A DNA stretch of 64,000 nucleotides from Acidobacteria bacterium 13_1_20CM_3_53_8. GTDB taxonomy: Bacteria; Acidobacteriota; Blastocatellia; Pyrinomonadales; Pyrinomonadaceae. Of the stretch, positions 16,375-25,586 are shown piece by piece. Position numbers and translations under genes: made by a program. The notes under the pieces are model-generated. The model saw only the letters and a program-made list of their open reading frames with translations. It made no database searches and was not told the origin of the DNA. Where the stretch lies: positions 1-64,000 of the forward strand of contig MNJR01000051.1 of the NCBI GenBank assembly GCA_001920415.1, given 5' to 3'. The stretch's first letter is position 1; every line of letters begins with the position of its first letter.

Positions 16375-17736
16375 TCAAACAGCGTCGTAGCGTTTCAATT
16401 TACGGTAGAGCGTAGAAAGGTCTATGCCAAGAATATTGGCGGCGCGTGCCTTGTCCTGATTGACAGAGGCTAGCGTTTCAAAAATATAACGGCGCTCTAT
16501 CTCTTCGAGCGTGGGACGCAGACCGTCTGGGTCGCGCATCTCGAAATGGCCTCCTGCGGCTGCGTCGCGCACGCGAGGCGGGAGGCTTTCCGTATCAATT
16601 GAATCGCCGCTCAAGGTGAACGCGCGCTCGATTGCGTTCTGAAGCTCGCGCACGTTGCCGGGCCAGTTGTAGTTGATGAGTGCGGACATGGCCTGTTGTT
16701 CAATGGCCTTTTCGTCGTGCCCCTGCTCGCGCGCCGTTCGCGCTATGAAATGTCTGGCGAGAAGCGGGATGTCTTCACGACGCTCACGAAGGGGCGGCAA
16801 GTGAATCTCTATGACGTTCAGGCGATAGAACAAGTCCTCGCGGAATCGGCCTTCCGCAACTTCTTTCTCCAAATCTCTGTTGGTCGCGCAGATGATGCGC
16901 GCGTCGAATTGTATGGGAGCGCTCGAACCTACGGGCGTGACCTCGTGCTCTTGAACCGCGCGAAGCAGCCTGACCTGCATAGCCTGTGAAATCTCGCCGA
17001 CTTCATCTAGAAAAATAGTTCCGCCTTCTGCCGCGCGAAACAGCCCGGACTTGTTCGCCACAGCGCCCGTGAACGCGCCCTTCATGTGGCCGAAGAGTTC
17101 CGATTCGAGAAGCGTTTCGGGCAGAGCGCCGCAGTTGATTGCTACGAACGGACGGTCAGAGCGCGGGCTGTTGTGATGAATAGCGCGTGCGACCAACTCT
17201 TTGCCAGTGCCGGATTCGCCTTCTATGAGAATGTTAGTGTTCGTGGCTGCGACTTTTTCGACTAGGCGGAAGACGGCTTGCAGAGATTCGCTCGTGCCTA
17301 TGATCTCCGAAAAGCTGTAGCGGCGATCAAGCTCGCGGCGCAGCGCACGGTTCTCGCGGAAAAGCTCGCGCTGGCGTATGGCGTTCTTGACCGCTTGCAG
17401 CAGGTCTTCGTTGACGAAAGGTTTCGTCACGTAATCGTAAGCGCCAGAGCGCAGCGCAGCGACCGCAGAATCAACAGACGAGTAAGCTGTCATCACTATG
17501 ACGAGCGCATCCCTGTCAATATCTTTTATCTTGTCGAGCAGAGCCAGCCCGTCCATGCCGCCCATGCGTATGTCCGTGATTGTGACGGCCACATCTTCGG
17601 ATGCGAACTTTTCAAGCGCCTCTTCTGCGCTCGAAACAGCCAGAGCACGATAACCGGACTCTTCCAGCAGGCGCGTCAAGATCGCTCGCATCAAATCTTC
17701 GTCTTCGGCGATGAGTATTAGCGGTGATGTCTTCAT
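16375..17736 (-). CDS. NtrC-family sigma-54-dependent response regulator
   Basis: 453 residues in the standard order: receiver (about 5-120, acceptor Asp55 in VTITDIRMGG), AAA+ domain (about 140-370) with Walker A GESGTGKE and the sigma-54 contact loop GAFTGA, and a Fis-type helix-turn-helix at the end (ARAANILGIDLSTLYRKLKR). It activates transcription at sigma-54 promoters when phosphorylated. The histidine kinase gene lies immediately upstream on the same strand and is the likely partner. The 294-base gap between them is occupied by a nested palindrome. The controlled genes cannot be named from this window. Confidence 0.93.
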   Translation of the reverse strand: MKTSPLILIAEDEDLMRAILTRLLEESGYRALAVSSAEEALEKFASEDVAVTITDIRMGGMDGLALLDKIKDIDRDALVIVMTAYSSVDSAVAALRSGAYDYVTKPFVNEDLLQAVKNAIRQRELFRENRALRRELDRRYSFSEIIGTSESLQAVFRLVEKVAATNTNILIEGESGTGKELVARAIHHNSPRSDRPFVAINCGALPETLLESELFGHMKGAFTGAVANKSGLFRAAEGGTIFLDEVGEISQAMQVRLLRAVQEHEVTPVGSSAPIQFDARIICATNRDLEKEVAEGRFREDLFYRLNVIEIHLPPLRERREDIPLLARHFIARTAREQGHDEKAIEQQAMSALINYNWPGNVRELQNAIERAFTLSGDSIDTESLPPRVRDAAAGGHFEMRDPDGLRPTLEEIERRYIFETLASVNQDKARAANILGIDLSTLYRKLKRYDAV

Positions 17737-17761
17737 AATCGTTAAAAAATCAATCGAAACA

Positions 17762-17964
17762 TGTAAGCCGCGCTAGCGGCTGCTAGATTTTAGCCCGGCG
17801 TTTCAACGCCGGGAGAGAGTGCCCGAATTCAATTAACGTCGCGCGAGCGACGGTTGAGTTTAGAAGTGATTCAATCGTCGCTCGCGCGACGTGGCGTTGC
17901 GGTTGCGATTCAATTCCCGGCTTTGAAAAGCCGGGCTAAATTCATCTAGACGCTAACGCGGCTC
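17762..17964. repeat. Nested palindrome with three self-complementary modules
   Basis: The outer arms of about 50 bases each contain a short hairpin (AGCCGCGCTAGCGGCT on the left) and a TAGCCCGGC...GCCGGG hairpin (17790-17813 and 17916-17938). The centre holds CGTCGCGCGAGCGACG (17837-17852) and its exact complement at 17876-17891. The element separates the two genes of a two-component system. Confidence 0.85.
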
Positions 17965-18030
17965 ACTTTGCGCGCACGCTTCAGTTAATTGAGCAAAACT
18001 TTAAGATTCATCAGGGCAATTACACTCAAA

Positions 18031-19797
18031 CTATTTCTGCACGGGCAGACTAACGCGCACGCATGTGCCTCTTCCATCGTTCGCACCAATCTCAATGTGC
18101 CCGCTGTGCGCCGTTATGATGCCGTAACAGACAGCCAATCCTAAGCCCGTTCCTGTTCCGGCAGGTTTAGTCGTAAAGAACGGGTCGAAGATTTTCGGGA
18201 GAATTTCTGGGTTGATGCCTGAGCCGCTATCACACAATTCTATGACTACAGCGTTCTCTTCAGGCTCGAAAAATGTTTTGACAAGAAGGTTGCCGCCGTC
18301 CGGCATAGCATCGCGCGCGTTCAAGAGGATGTTGAGGAAGACCTGCTGAATCTGATCCGCGTCGGCCAGAACGGACGGCAGATTGTCGCTGGCTTGAACT
18401 TGAACATGCAATCGCTGGAACGCTTTATCAAATCCAGCAAGGCGCAGGCTAGCGTCGAGCGCGTGGTTTATGTCTAGCGAGCGGCGCACGGGCGGGCGCG
18501 TGCGTGCAAAATCCATCATGTCGCGTAAGACTTGAGTGATGCGCGCAATCTGAGTCTGAATCAGGCGAAGCATCTCGCCTGTTTCTGCGTCCACCATCTC
18601 GCGCGCCTGAAGCATTTGAATGAGCGATGAGATAGAGGCGAGCGGATTGTTAACTTCATGAGCTATCCCTGCTGCAAGCGTTCCTGCTGCCGCAAGCTTT
18701 TCTGTTCGAATCAAGTGCTCGTTCAATTCGTGCAGGCGCTCTATGTCTGCGGCCATCTTACGGCTCATCTCGTTGAATGATGCTGCCAGCAATCCAACTT
18801 CGTCGTTGCTTCGCAAATCCACCTGCGCGCCGTACGAGCCGCCAGCGACCGCGACCGCCGCCTCTGTCAATCTGCGCACAGGGCGCGAGATTGTGCGTAT
18901 CACAAGCGCAACCAGAATCAGATTCGGCACGAGCGCCGTGACTACGCTGAAGACAAGATAACGACGCCACGCTTCTGCCATTTCACCGGAAGTTGTCCAG
19001 CCTCCGAAACTCCACAAGACTATGGGGATTTGCAGAAGCATGAAACTCAAGATGGCTACAGCAGCAATCGAGAGCGCGACTTTGTAGGCTATCGGAAAGA
19101 GACGAAACTGGTCTAGCGCTGATTGAAGCGAGAAGAGTTTGAAGTTAGAGATAGCGTAAGCGTAGACGAGCACGCCCGGAACGACGAAGATCGAGCCGAA
19201 TTTCAAGTAGGAATAGACGCCAGCAAGCGGCAGCACCACATTAGCAATCGTGTTGAGCACGACCGTAATAATCAATCCCCACAGAACCGCGCCGAGTTGT
19301 TTGCTCCAGAGCTTGCCCCTGTAACTACGGTATTTTTGAAAGAGAAGAAGGAGCGCGTAAGCGAGTATCGCATAGATGTAGAGGCCGAAAGCGTAGGCGA
19401 GCGGCGTCAGTTCAATCTCGAATCTTGCGCCTACGAAGTTGACGCGCTTCCACATCAGCCCCGCGAGTATTGCCGGAACGAAGACAGCGCCCGGCGCGAA
19501 TATAACCGCAGCGCTCTTTACCGGGAGCGGCCTGTTTTCGGGAAAGACCCAGGCGAATATTAGAGTTGAGTATTGAAGAAAAAGCGAGATCAAAAAGCTT
19601 GCGCCAGCCCACCACGCGACCGAATTTTCAGGAGATTCAAAACCCCACAGCACTATATCCTTTACAGTCCACAGCGCAAGACATGAGACGAAAGCAGCGA
19701 AAGTCTGATGTACCAGACTGCGCGGCGCGGCAACGAAAACATAGAAGCCTAACAGCACTAGCAGAAAAAGCGTGATGAGCAGCAGGGCTAGAAGCAT
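18031..19797 (-). CDS. Membrane sensor histidine kinase
   Basis: 588 residues. The N-terminal third holds about seven hydrophobic spans (residues about 1-215), followed by another membrane pair at about 240-310. A HAMP-like linker follows ([13 protein letters not shown]). The dimerisation domain has His380 in [14 protein letters not shown], and the ATPase domain has the N box ([11 protein letters not shown]), DSGSGI and [12 protein letters not shown]. It is a complete kinase that should phosphorylate the NtrC-type regulator encoded just downstream. The polytopic input domain suggests sensing within or at the membrane. The ligand is unknown. Confidence 0.92.
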   Translation of the reverse strand: MLLALLLITLFLLVLLGFYVFVAAPRSLVHQTFAAFVSCLALWTVKDIVLWGFESPENSVAWWAGASFLISLFLQYSTLIFAWVFPENRPLPVKSAAVIFAPGAVFVPAILAGLMWKRVNFVGARFEIELTPLAYAFGLYIYAILAYALLLLFQKYRSYRGKLWSKQLGAVLWGLIITVVLNTIANVVLPLAGVYSYLKFGSIFVVPGVLVYAYAISNFKLFSLQSALDQFRLFPIAYKVALSIAAVAILSFMLLQIPIVLWSFGGWTTSGEMAEAWRRYLVFSVVTALVPNLILVALVIRTISRPVRRLTEAAVAVAGGSYGAQVDLRSNDEVGLLAASFNEMSRKMAADIERLHELNEHLIRTEKLAAAGTLAAGIAHEVNNPLASISSLIQMLQAREMVDAETGEMLRLIQTQIARITQVLRDMMDFARTRPPVRRSLDINHALDASLRLAGFDKAFQRLHVQVQASDNLPSVLADADQIQQVFLNILLNARDAMPDGGNLLVKTFFEPEENAVVIELCDSGSGINPEILPKIFDPFFTTKPAGTGTGLGLAVCYGIITAHSGHIEIGANDGRGTCVRVSLPVQK

Positions 19798-19803
19798 CTT
19801 GAA

Positions 19804-19900
19804 CAGTTTTCAGTTTTCAGTTCTTAGTTTTCAGAAAGAAGCGGATAACGCGGGCTGATAATCAACCAACTGAAAACTGAAAACTAAAAACTGAAAACTG
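19804..19900. repeat. Long palindrome, family D copy 2
   Basis: The left arm is CAGTTTTCAGTTTTCAG and the right arm CTGAAAACTGAAAACT, extended on both sides. It fills the gap between the histidine kinase start and the upstream membrane-protein gene. Confidence 0.88.
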
Positions 19901-19903
19901 CTT

Positions 19904-20551
19904 TCACATTCCCAGAATGAACATGGCAATCGTCATCGTGACGCCGAAGACGAGCGGCCAGAAGTGGCGCGCGTCAATCATACCACCGCGCGCTAGAAGA
20001 CGATGAAGGGAAGTGAAAAGCGGGAACGCTATCATTGCAACCGGAACCGCACAGAACGCTCCGAAGATTGCGCCGATGCCGAAGAAAGCCAGGCCCCCAA
20101 TCGCACCCGTTGCCGCTCCCCAGCAGGTCCCGATGAGCATTGAATAGAGCAACATCTTCGTCCACGAGGCTCGTTCGTACTCGTTAATGCCTTTGCTGAG
20201 CAGTCCTCCCATGCGATGGCCGAAGATTGCGCAGGCCGTGTTCATCGCAACGCAAATAAGGAACATGACGGGCGTGTTGCCAATGTGTCTAGAAAAGCCA
20301 TAGCCGAAAATTTTCAGGAAGATGGCCGCAGGGACGAGTATGCCTAGCAGAAGGCCGAAGAGGGAGAAAGCCTGCCGTGTCGGAAGGGGAAGCTGCATCA
20401 AGCGCATCTCTTCTTCTTCGCTCGCGGTGCGATAGAGTCGCCGCTGCTCGGCTTCATAGGTATTAACTGCTATCAGCCAGCTTAACCTTTCGTTCACGTC
20501 CTGGTCTGCGATAGGCCAGTGAAGGCCAAATGGTGTGCGTGTGGCTTGCAT
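19904..20551 (-). CDS. Membrane protein of unknown function
   Basis: 215 residues with a soluble start of about 60 residues and four or more hydrophobic spans from about residue 62 to the end, several of them Gly/Ala-rich. The start is supported by GGAGGTGG about 8 bases upstream. It overlaps the 3' end of the preceding gene by 58 bases, which implies cotranscription. No family motif is recognised. Confidence 0.65.
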   Translation of the reverse strand: MQATRTPFGLHWPIADQDVNERLSWLIAVNTYEAEQRRLYRTASEEEEMRLMQLPLPTRQAFSLFGLLLGILVPAAIFLKIFGYGFSRHIGNTPVMFLICVAMNTACAIFGHRMGGLLSKGINEYERASWTKMLLYSMLIGTCWGAATGAIGGLAFFGIGAIFGAFCAVPVAMIAFPLFTSLHRLLARGGMIDARHFWPLVFGVTMTIAMFILGM

Positions 20552-21339
20552 GATTCGTCCACCTCCGAACTCTCTTCACCCGAACCGGAAACTTCTCTTT
20601 CCATACGACGCAGCCGCGCGCATTCGGCTTCAAGCAAGCGCGACGCTACGCCAGTAGCCCGCTCATCTTCCGCCAGCGAGAAGAGATTGAGAGCCTGACC
20701 GTAGAGTTTCAGGAACATTACACTCAAATCCCGCTGAAAAGTTTCATCACTTTTGGACGGATGCCCTTCACGGTCTCGCGCCGTAATCTCGCGCAGTTCC
20801 GCGAGCGTGTGCAGAAGCTCCATGCGCGCGCGCGCCTGATGCTCTATGAGTCGCGCGTGATTGCGCCTGTGCAGACAGCGCACGGCGGTCGCCGCGTCCT
20901 CGCCCGTGCGACCAGCCACGCGGAAAAGCTCCGTCTCGTGTTTATACGGCTGCGACCCAAACCGCGTTTCCCGCACGGACAGTGTAAGACAGATGTACTT
21001 CTCTATTCGGTCGCGGGCAGCGATTACAGAACGCGCAAGTTCATCAGAATTGCGCCCGCTCTCAACCGATTCGCATATCTCGTTTAGCGCGTCGGTTAAT
21101 CTCTCTCCAGCCTCTTCGATCTTGTTTACATAGTTCGCGCCGCGCCGACGGCGGTCGCGTATAGCCTTTACCTTTTTGACTAAGAACGAAATGATAGTGA
21201 AAGGCCAGAGCACAAACGCGACTGTTGAGCGCGCCAGAGTGGCTAGACGATTCGCGCGGCCACGCACGCTCATAACTTGATGAGCAACGAAGGGCGACCC
21301 GGCGGCAAGATATATGACTGTAAGCTCTATCAACTTCAT
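20494..21339 (-). CDS. Unknown helical protein with N-terminal membrane anchor
   Basis: About 281 residues from the ATG at 21339 (an in-frame ATG at 21360 is also possible). One or two hydrophobic spans lie in the first 60 residues, followed by a basic segment (AIRDRRRRG). From about residue 75 onwards the protein is mainly charged helix with coiled-coil character. No catalytic motif is visible. It overlaps the next membrane-protein gene, so the two probably act together. Confidence 0.6.
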   Translation of the reverse strand: MKLIELTVIYLAAGSPFVAHQVMSVRGRANRLATLARSTVAFVLWPFTIISFLVKKVKAIRDRRRRGANYVNKIEEAGERLTDALNEICESVESGRNSDELARSVIAARDRIEKYICLTLSVRETRFGSQPYKHETELFRVAGRTGEDAATAVRCLHRRNHARLIEHQARARMELLHTLAELREITARDREGHPSKSDETFQRDLSVMFLKLYGQALNLFSLAEDERATGVASRLLEAECARLRRMEREVSGSGEESSEVDESCKPHAHHLAFTGLSQTRT

Positions 21340-21550
21340 ACCGCTACGGCTAATGGGCAATGGACATGCCAGCGCGCTCGTTCGTCAACCTTATCAATCG
21401 AACTGATGAGGCTTTCTGTTAGAAGCAAAAAACTTAGCAGGCAATATGTAGTTGCGTCGGAAGTGAAAAGTTAATGCTCGCCGTTGGCAAAGCGCACCGG
21501 AGACTAATTTAATTTTGCAAAGTGCCAAAGCGAGTGAAGAGCAGTAAGAA

Positions 21551-21670
21551 GAAGAGAGGACGCGGAGAGTGGGAGACGCGGAGACGCGGCGAAAGAAGAA
21601 GAATGGTGTAAGAAGATTATCCTCTTCTCTCCGCGTCGCCGCGTCACCCACTCTCCGCGTCTCTTCTTCT
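21551..21670. repeat. Long palindrome, family E copy 1
   Basis: The left arm contains GACGCGGAGAGTGGGAGACG and onward GACGCGGCGAAAG. The right arm is the complement (CGCGTCACCCACTCTCCGCG). The loop is about 40 bases. Apart from this element and a short frame at 21805, the gap from 21340 to 22086 shows nothing recognisable. Confidence 0.88.
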
Positions 21671-21804
21671 TCTTGCTCTTCACTCGCTATCCGAAATGTG
21701 TACGTGGTGAGGCGTAGATGTACGCAATAAAGCCACAGTGAAAGCAGTTGCGTTCAGCTTGGTCACATGACGAAAGCGTTGTGCGTTGCACGAAATGGTA
21801 GTTG

Positions 21805-21915
21805 ATGAAACATAGTGTTCACTTTGAAGTTGAAGAAGAATCTTCGGAAATTCATAGAGAAACAGCGCGTCTGGCCTTGATTTCTTTCGCCAAACGAATC
21901 CGTTCCTTCGTCTAA
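21805..21915 (+). CDS. Possible 36-residue small protein
   Basis: A short open frame reading MKHSVHFEVEEESSEIHRET and a further helical stretch ending in AKRIRSFV. The charge pattern looks protein-like, but there is no good ribosome site and no neighbour that explains it. It could be a remnant of a longer gene. Confidence 0.25.
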   Translation: MKHSVHFEVEEESSEIHRETARLALISFAKRIRSFV

Positions 21916-22086
21916 TTACGTAGCTGGAATGTAAGGCATCGCATCACGAGTACGACTAACAAAGTGTGGCCCGGCATTTGCTGATTAAGTCGCTCAAGCC
22001 AGATGTCAGGTAAAGATTGGAACTTTGGCTTGGCAAATTCGTTTGAAAGGTTGATCCCGCGATAATTTCAGGGAAACTTAAATTTT

Positions 22087-22314
22087 ATGGTGAAGAAGAC
22101 TGCAATCAAGGTAATCAAACGCGAAGAGCGAATTCGTCAGGAACAGACTGGCGAGAACGCGCAACAGGTGGGCGAATCGCCGCAGAAGGGCGCGCGCGAA
22201 GTAGTGACGACCGTAACCAATTGGGTCAACGAGTTTCAGCAGAAGCGACGCGATGAGACTCAGCGAGCTATCAAGACGCTTTTCTCTGACAACACGCGAC
22301 CAAGCGAAGCCTGA
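22087..22314 (+). CDS. Small charged protein of unknown function
   Basis: 75 residues, mostly helix-forming with many Lys, Arg, Glu and Gln. No cysteine or membrane span is present. The ATG follows an AT-rich leader without a clear ribosome site. The hairpin at 22388-22415 would end its transcript. No family is recognised. Confidence 0.5.
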   Translation: MVKKTAIKVIKREERIRQEQTGENAQQVGESPQKGAREVVTTVTNWVNEFQQKRRDETQRAIKTLFSDNTRPSEA

Positions 22315-22387
22315 AAGTTCTGACAGTTGGCGCTAGACAAATGCGCCCACCAGCACGCGCCTCATCAAATTCAAAAAAATTCATACA

Positions 22388-22416
22388 GGGGCAAGATGAA
22401 TTTCCATCTTGCCCCT
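22388..22416 (+). terminator. Hairpin after the 75-residue gene
   Basis: GGGGCAAGATG pairs perfectly with CATCTTGCCCC around AATTTC. TCTCGATTT follows, so the T run is poor, but the stem is strong. Confidence 0.55.
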
Positions 22417-22445
22417 CTCGATTTGAAAGGCAGATGCTGATAAAA

Positions 22446-22570
22446 AGTCTGGAGTCGGATTGATTTTAGATTTTGGATTTGCGATTTTCGATTTAAGAAG
22501 CTCTCCGCTTCTTCCAATCTAAAATCTAAAATCCAAAATCTAAAATTAGTCTGACTCCAGACTCCAGACT
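22446..22570. repeat. Long palindrome, family F copy 1
   Basis: The outer words are AGTCTGGAGTC and GACTCCAGACT. The inner arms are ATTTTAGATTTTGGATTTG and its complement, built from AAAATCTAAAAT words. Confidence 0.85.
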
Positions 22571-22633
22571 TCTTTTCGTGCGTTGACACCTGTTGGCGGC
22601 GCGTCTTAGCATCTTGCCACCTTCGAAAAATTT

Positions 22634-22831
22634 GTGGGAGTAGAAGACGTGAAAAAAAGCAGCACGAAATCTGCGAAGAGATCGAACGAGCGTCCGATTT
22701 TCAGCTCGATTCGCAAACCGCTTGCGCCTCCGGGACACCCATTGGCTCAAGCCAAGCCGGAAGAACGCGTTCACCCTTCCGGGCGGAAAGCCAAACACAA
22801 GGGGCGTCTGAAACCTGCGGATGAGGAGTAG
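22634..22831 (+). CDS. Small basic protein of unknown function
   Basis: About 65 residues from a GTG at 22634, or 60 from a GTG at 22649. It is rich in Lys, Ser and Pro, with IRKPLAPPGHPLAQAKPEER and a basic end, and should be disordered. There is no strong ribosome site. It lies in front of the DinB gene in the same direction. Coding status is uncertain. Confidence 0.45.
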   Translation: MGVEDVKKSSTKSAKRSNERPIFSSIRKPLAPPGHPLAQAKPEERVHPSGRKAKHKGRLKPADEE

Positions 22832-22897
22832 GGGCGCTCGGCGTCGGCCAGGATGCTATACATTCTCGAAGATAACGATTAATCAATAGAGCGATTA

Positions 22898-23428
22898 ATG
22901 CCTGAAGTCTCTGAAAATTTCCTGGATAAAGCGCGACGACTGCTCGCAGAAGAGTATCTGCCGAAGATTGAGCGCTGCATGGAACGATTGAACGACGAGC
23001 AAGTATGGTGGCGCGCGAGCCGTGAATCGAACAGCATAGGCAACCTGATGCTGCACATGGCAGGCAACGCGCGGCAGTGGATTTTGAGCGGCGTGGGTGG
23101 CGCAACGGACGAGCGTGACCGCCAGAGCGAATTTGACGAGAGGCGCGCTATTCCTAAAACCGAGTTGCTGGCGCATCTGAAAAGAGTGCTCGCAGATGTT
23201 GATGAAGTCCTTGCCGGTCTGAATTCTTCTGCGCTTCTAGAAACGCGAAAGATTCAAGGCTACGATGTCACCGTTCTAGAAGCCGTCTTTCACGTCGTCG
23301 AACATTTTTCTATGCACACAGGGCAGATCATCCTGCTCACGAAGATGCTCACGCAAGGGGATATGCGTTTCTACGACTTTTCGGGCAATGCCCCGAAAGA
23401 GAACTGGGATAAAAAGTCTGGAGTCTAG
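22898..23428 (+). CDS. DinB-family four-helix protein
   Basis: 176 residues of the DinB/DUF1572 type. The three metal-binding histidines expected of the family are visible: His in LMLHMAGN (about residue 50), then His in VFHVVEHFSMHTGQI (about 130-143). DinB proteins form four-helix bundles that bind a divalent metal, and some are thiol transferases for bacillithiol or mycothiol. A YtxJ-like protein elsewhere in this window makes a bacillithiol link conceivable but unproven. The last codons (KKSGV) and the TAG stop lie inside a family F palindrome. Confidence 0.85.
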   Translation: MPEVSENFLDKARRLLAEEYLPKIERCMERLNDEQVWWRASRESNSIGNLMLHMAGNARQWILSGVGGATDERDRQSEFDERRAIPKTELLAHLKRVLADVDEVLAGLNSSALLETRKIQGYDVTVLEAVFHVVEHFSMHTGQIILLTKMLTQGDMRFYDFSGNAPKENWDKKSGV

Positions 23429-23497
23429 AGTCTGGAGTCAGAAGAAGAAAAGCTTTTTGCCTTTGACTCCAGACTCTAGACTCTAGACTCCAGACTT
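23414..23497. repeat. Long palindrome, family F copy 2
   Basis: AGTCTGGAGTCTAGAGTCTG pairs with CAGACTCTAGACTCTAGACT, extended to CCAGACT. The DinB stop codon is inside the left arm. Confidence 0.9.
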
Positions 23498-23639
23498 ATG
23501 TTGTGCTTAATATATTTGCGTTCTCAAACATTATGTGGCTTGGGCGGGATGGCCGCGTGGAATTTTTGGATAAAAGTATGTGCTTTTCTCATCCCGCGAT
23601 ATTTCAAAAAAGAGATGGTTCGAGGAGGTTGAAACTTTA

Positions 23640-23915
23640 ATGACGTATACTGTTTGCGAACCGTGTGTGAACTGCCGCTACACGGATTGCGCGCTGGTCT
23701 GCCCCGTTGATGCTTTTCATCTGGACGACGATATGCTCGTTATCAACCCGGAGACGTGCATTGATTGTGACGCCTGCGTACCCGAATGTCCTGTGGAAGC
23801 AATCTTCCCGGAAGATAAAGTGCCGGAAGAGTGGGTGCACTTTACGCAGATGAATGCCGACAAAGCGCTGAGCGGTCTGCCCACGATAAGCGAAAAGCTC
23901 GAACCGTTGTGCTAG
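23640..23915 (+). CDS. fdxA: Seven-iron ferredoxin
   Basis: 91 residues. The start at 23640 is supported by GAGGAGG about 10 bases upstream and by the family start MTYTVCEPCVNCRYTDC. The cysteine pattern CxxCxxxxC...CP followed by CIDCDACVPECPVEAI is that of FdxA-type ferredoxins carrying one [3Fe-4S] and one [4Fe-4S] cluster. It is a small soluble electron carrier. Its partner is not encoded nearby. Confidence 0.93.
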   Translation: MTYTVCEPCVNCRYTDCALVCPVDAFHLDDDMLVINPETCIDCDACVPECPVEAIFPEDKVPEEWVHFTQMNADKALSGLPTISEKLEPLC

Positions 23916-24070
23916 ACGGATAGCAAGCTCATTTGTTTTTATTCACACACACAAGCGGCGCGCGACTCATTCATCAATTTTCGAGTCGTGCGCCGCGACT
24001 TGTATTCGGAGGAAGAAACCAAGATAGTTAAGAGAGAAGAGACCTTGCTATTGGCCGAAGCCCAAGCCTG

Positions 24071-24373
24071 ATGAAGAAACAGACGAAACGTTTGATGGGA
24101 ATGCTTGCGCTCGCTGCCGGAGGCTTGGGCGCAGCCGGAGCGGTGTTGATTAGGAAGAGAGGGCAACGCATGAAGGCAGGAGCAGAACGTGCTGTAGATG
24201 TGTGGGCGCGACCGGGCATGAGCGTGACTTTCCGCGCGGAGGTGATGCCGGGGCGCGAACGTTCGGAAAGAACTTTCCAAATCGAAGAGGTGCTGCCATC
24301 GGGGCGCGTCACACTGCAAAATTTTACGGGCGAGCATGCCGAAAAAGAGTTTGAGCCTGTCAGATTCAAATAA
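24071..24373 (+). CDS. Small membrane-anchored protein
   Basis: 100 residues with a hydrophobic Gly/Ala helix at about 9-27, then a basic and polar region that ends in beta-like strands (RTFQIEEVLPSGRVTLQNF). It may be an inner-membrane protein with a short cytoplasmic domain. The downstream TPR gene starts 20 bases after its stop, so the two probably share a transcript. No family is recognised. Confidence 0.6.
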   Translation: MKKQTKRLMGMLALAAGGLGAAGAVLIRKRGQRMKAGAERAVDVWARPGMSVTFRAEVMPGRERSERTFQIEEVLPSGRVTLQNFTGEHAEKEFEPVRFK

Positions 24374-24392
24374 GTCGCGGAAAGGTTTTGTG

Positions 24393-24731
24393 ATGTCGCA
24401 ATCAAGAATAGAGATTTTCGCCGCGATGGCCGCCGAGCAGCCACAGAACGAGATGATCTGGTATGGGCTTGCCAGCGAGTATTTCAAGGAAGAGAAATGG
24501 CAAGAGACCATTGACTCTCTGCGAAAGGTTTTAAGCATCAAGCCGGATTACACGGCTGCGTATCAGATGCTTGGCACGGCGCTAGTTAATCTGGGCCAAC
24601 GGGATGAAGCGCGCCGCGCATGGGCCGAAGGCATAGAAGTCGCAGAGCGAACGGGCGCGTGGAAGGCAAAACAGCATATGGAAGGCTTGCTTGCGGGCGA
24701 AAAGAGTAAGTCTGAGTTTTGTGCGGAGTGA
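24393..24731 (+). CDS. TPR repeat protein
   Basis: 112 residues holding about three TPR helical hairpins, for example MIWYGLASEYFKEEKWQETI and YTAAYQMLGTALVNLGQRDE. The ATG at 24393 is preferred; an in-frame ATG at 24336 would overlap the previous gene. TPR units mediate protein contact, and no catalytic domain is attached. The partner may be the small membrane protein just upstream. Confidence 0.8.
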   Translation: MSQSRIEIFAAMAAEQPQNEMIWYGLASEYFKEEKWQETIDSLRKVLSIKPDYTAAYQMLGTALVNLGQRDEARRAWAEGIEVAERTGAWKAKQHMEGLLAGEKSKSEFCAE

Positions 24732-24863
24732 AGCGAAGCGAGCCTCGCGCATTAGCAGCGAGACAGATAGCGTTCCGAAGTTCAACCTTCAGGTTGCTGA
24801 TTAGCAGGCACAAGGTTTGTGCTTGAACTCTAAACCGACTCACTACTTACGCATTATAACTAT

Positions 24864-25397
24864 ATGCCACTTCCAATAGCGCATGGTTGTGTAGGGGCGG
24901 GCATAGTGGCTCTCTCTCGTCCTAAAAGCTCGCTCGGCATGGACTGGCACATGCTCCTCTTTGGCGCAGTGCTCGCCATCATCCCTGATCTGGACTTCAT
25001 GCTCATCTGGGTGTTCCACTTGAGCAACGGCTGGCACAGAAGTTTTACGCATTCGATTCTAATGGGCTTTATCGTCACGGCGCTATTGATAGGCTTACTT
25101 GGCACTGCGCGCATTCGTGAAGCCGTAGCGTACGGCGCAGCTTACCTGTCGCACGGGATATTAGATTTCCTTACGGCCAAGCATGGCGGAGGCGTAGAGC
25201 TTTTCTGGCCCTTTGTACATGAGAGATTCAAACTGGGGCTGATAAGTTTTTCGGAATTAATGCACGGGATAACCTTATCGGAGATGTTTAAGGCAAGCCT
25301 TATAGAGTTGACCATCTTCGCCCCTATGCTTCTTGCATTACTGCTTGTCAGAGAGTTTGTTCTATCCGGTTTGCGCTCTTCGCAGGGCGAGGCGTGA
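24864..25397 (+). CDS. YdjM-like inner-membrane metal-dependent hydrolase (DUF457)
   Basis: 177 residues with four or five membrane spans. Conserved polar motifs of the family are present: HGCVGAGI near the start, IIPDLDF, HRSFTHSI, and LSHGILDFLTAKHGGGVELF. These His and Asp residues are thought to bind metal. Relatives are described as membrane-bound metal-dependent hydrolases of unknown substrate, the best known being LexA-regulated YdjM of E. coli. No LexA site is evident here. It is a single-gene unit followed by a family A palindrome. Confidence 0.82.
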   Translation: MPLPIAHGCVGAGIVALSRPKSSLGMDWHMLLFGAVLAIIPDLDFMLIWVFHLSNGWHRSFTHSILMGFIVTALLIGLLGTARIREAVAYGAAYLSHGILDFLTAKHGGGVELFWPFVHERFKLGLISFSELMHGITLSEMFKASLIELTIFAPMLLALLLVREFVLSGLRSSQGEA

Positions 25398-25405
25398 TCT
25401 ACTTT

Positions 25406-25555
25406 ATACCGGATTGCAGAATAAAATAAGATCAACGGACTGTCCACGAAGACACACGAAACAACACGAAGTCAGTCGCTGGGTTTCGTGTCGTGCGCGT
25501 GTGATGCGCGTGGATAGTCTTTTGCTGTACCTTATTTTATTCTGCAATTCGGTAT
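25406..25555. repeat. Long palindrome, family A copy 4, with extended outer arms
   Basis: The inner arms (25442-25516) are TGTCCACGAAGACACACGAA and its complement. The outer arms are ATACCGGATTGCAGAATAAA (from 25406) and TTTATTCTGCAATTCGGTAT (to 25555). The outer word also precedes copies 5 and 7, so the full family unit is longer than the core hairpin. Confidence 0.88.
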
Positions 25556-25586
25556 TAGATTCCTTACCATTACATCCACAGATGCT

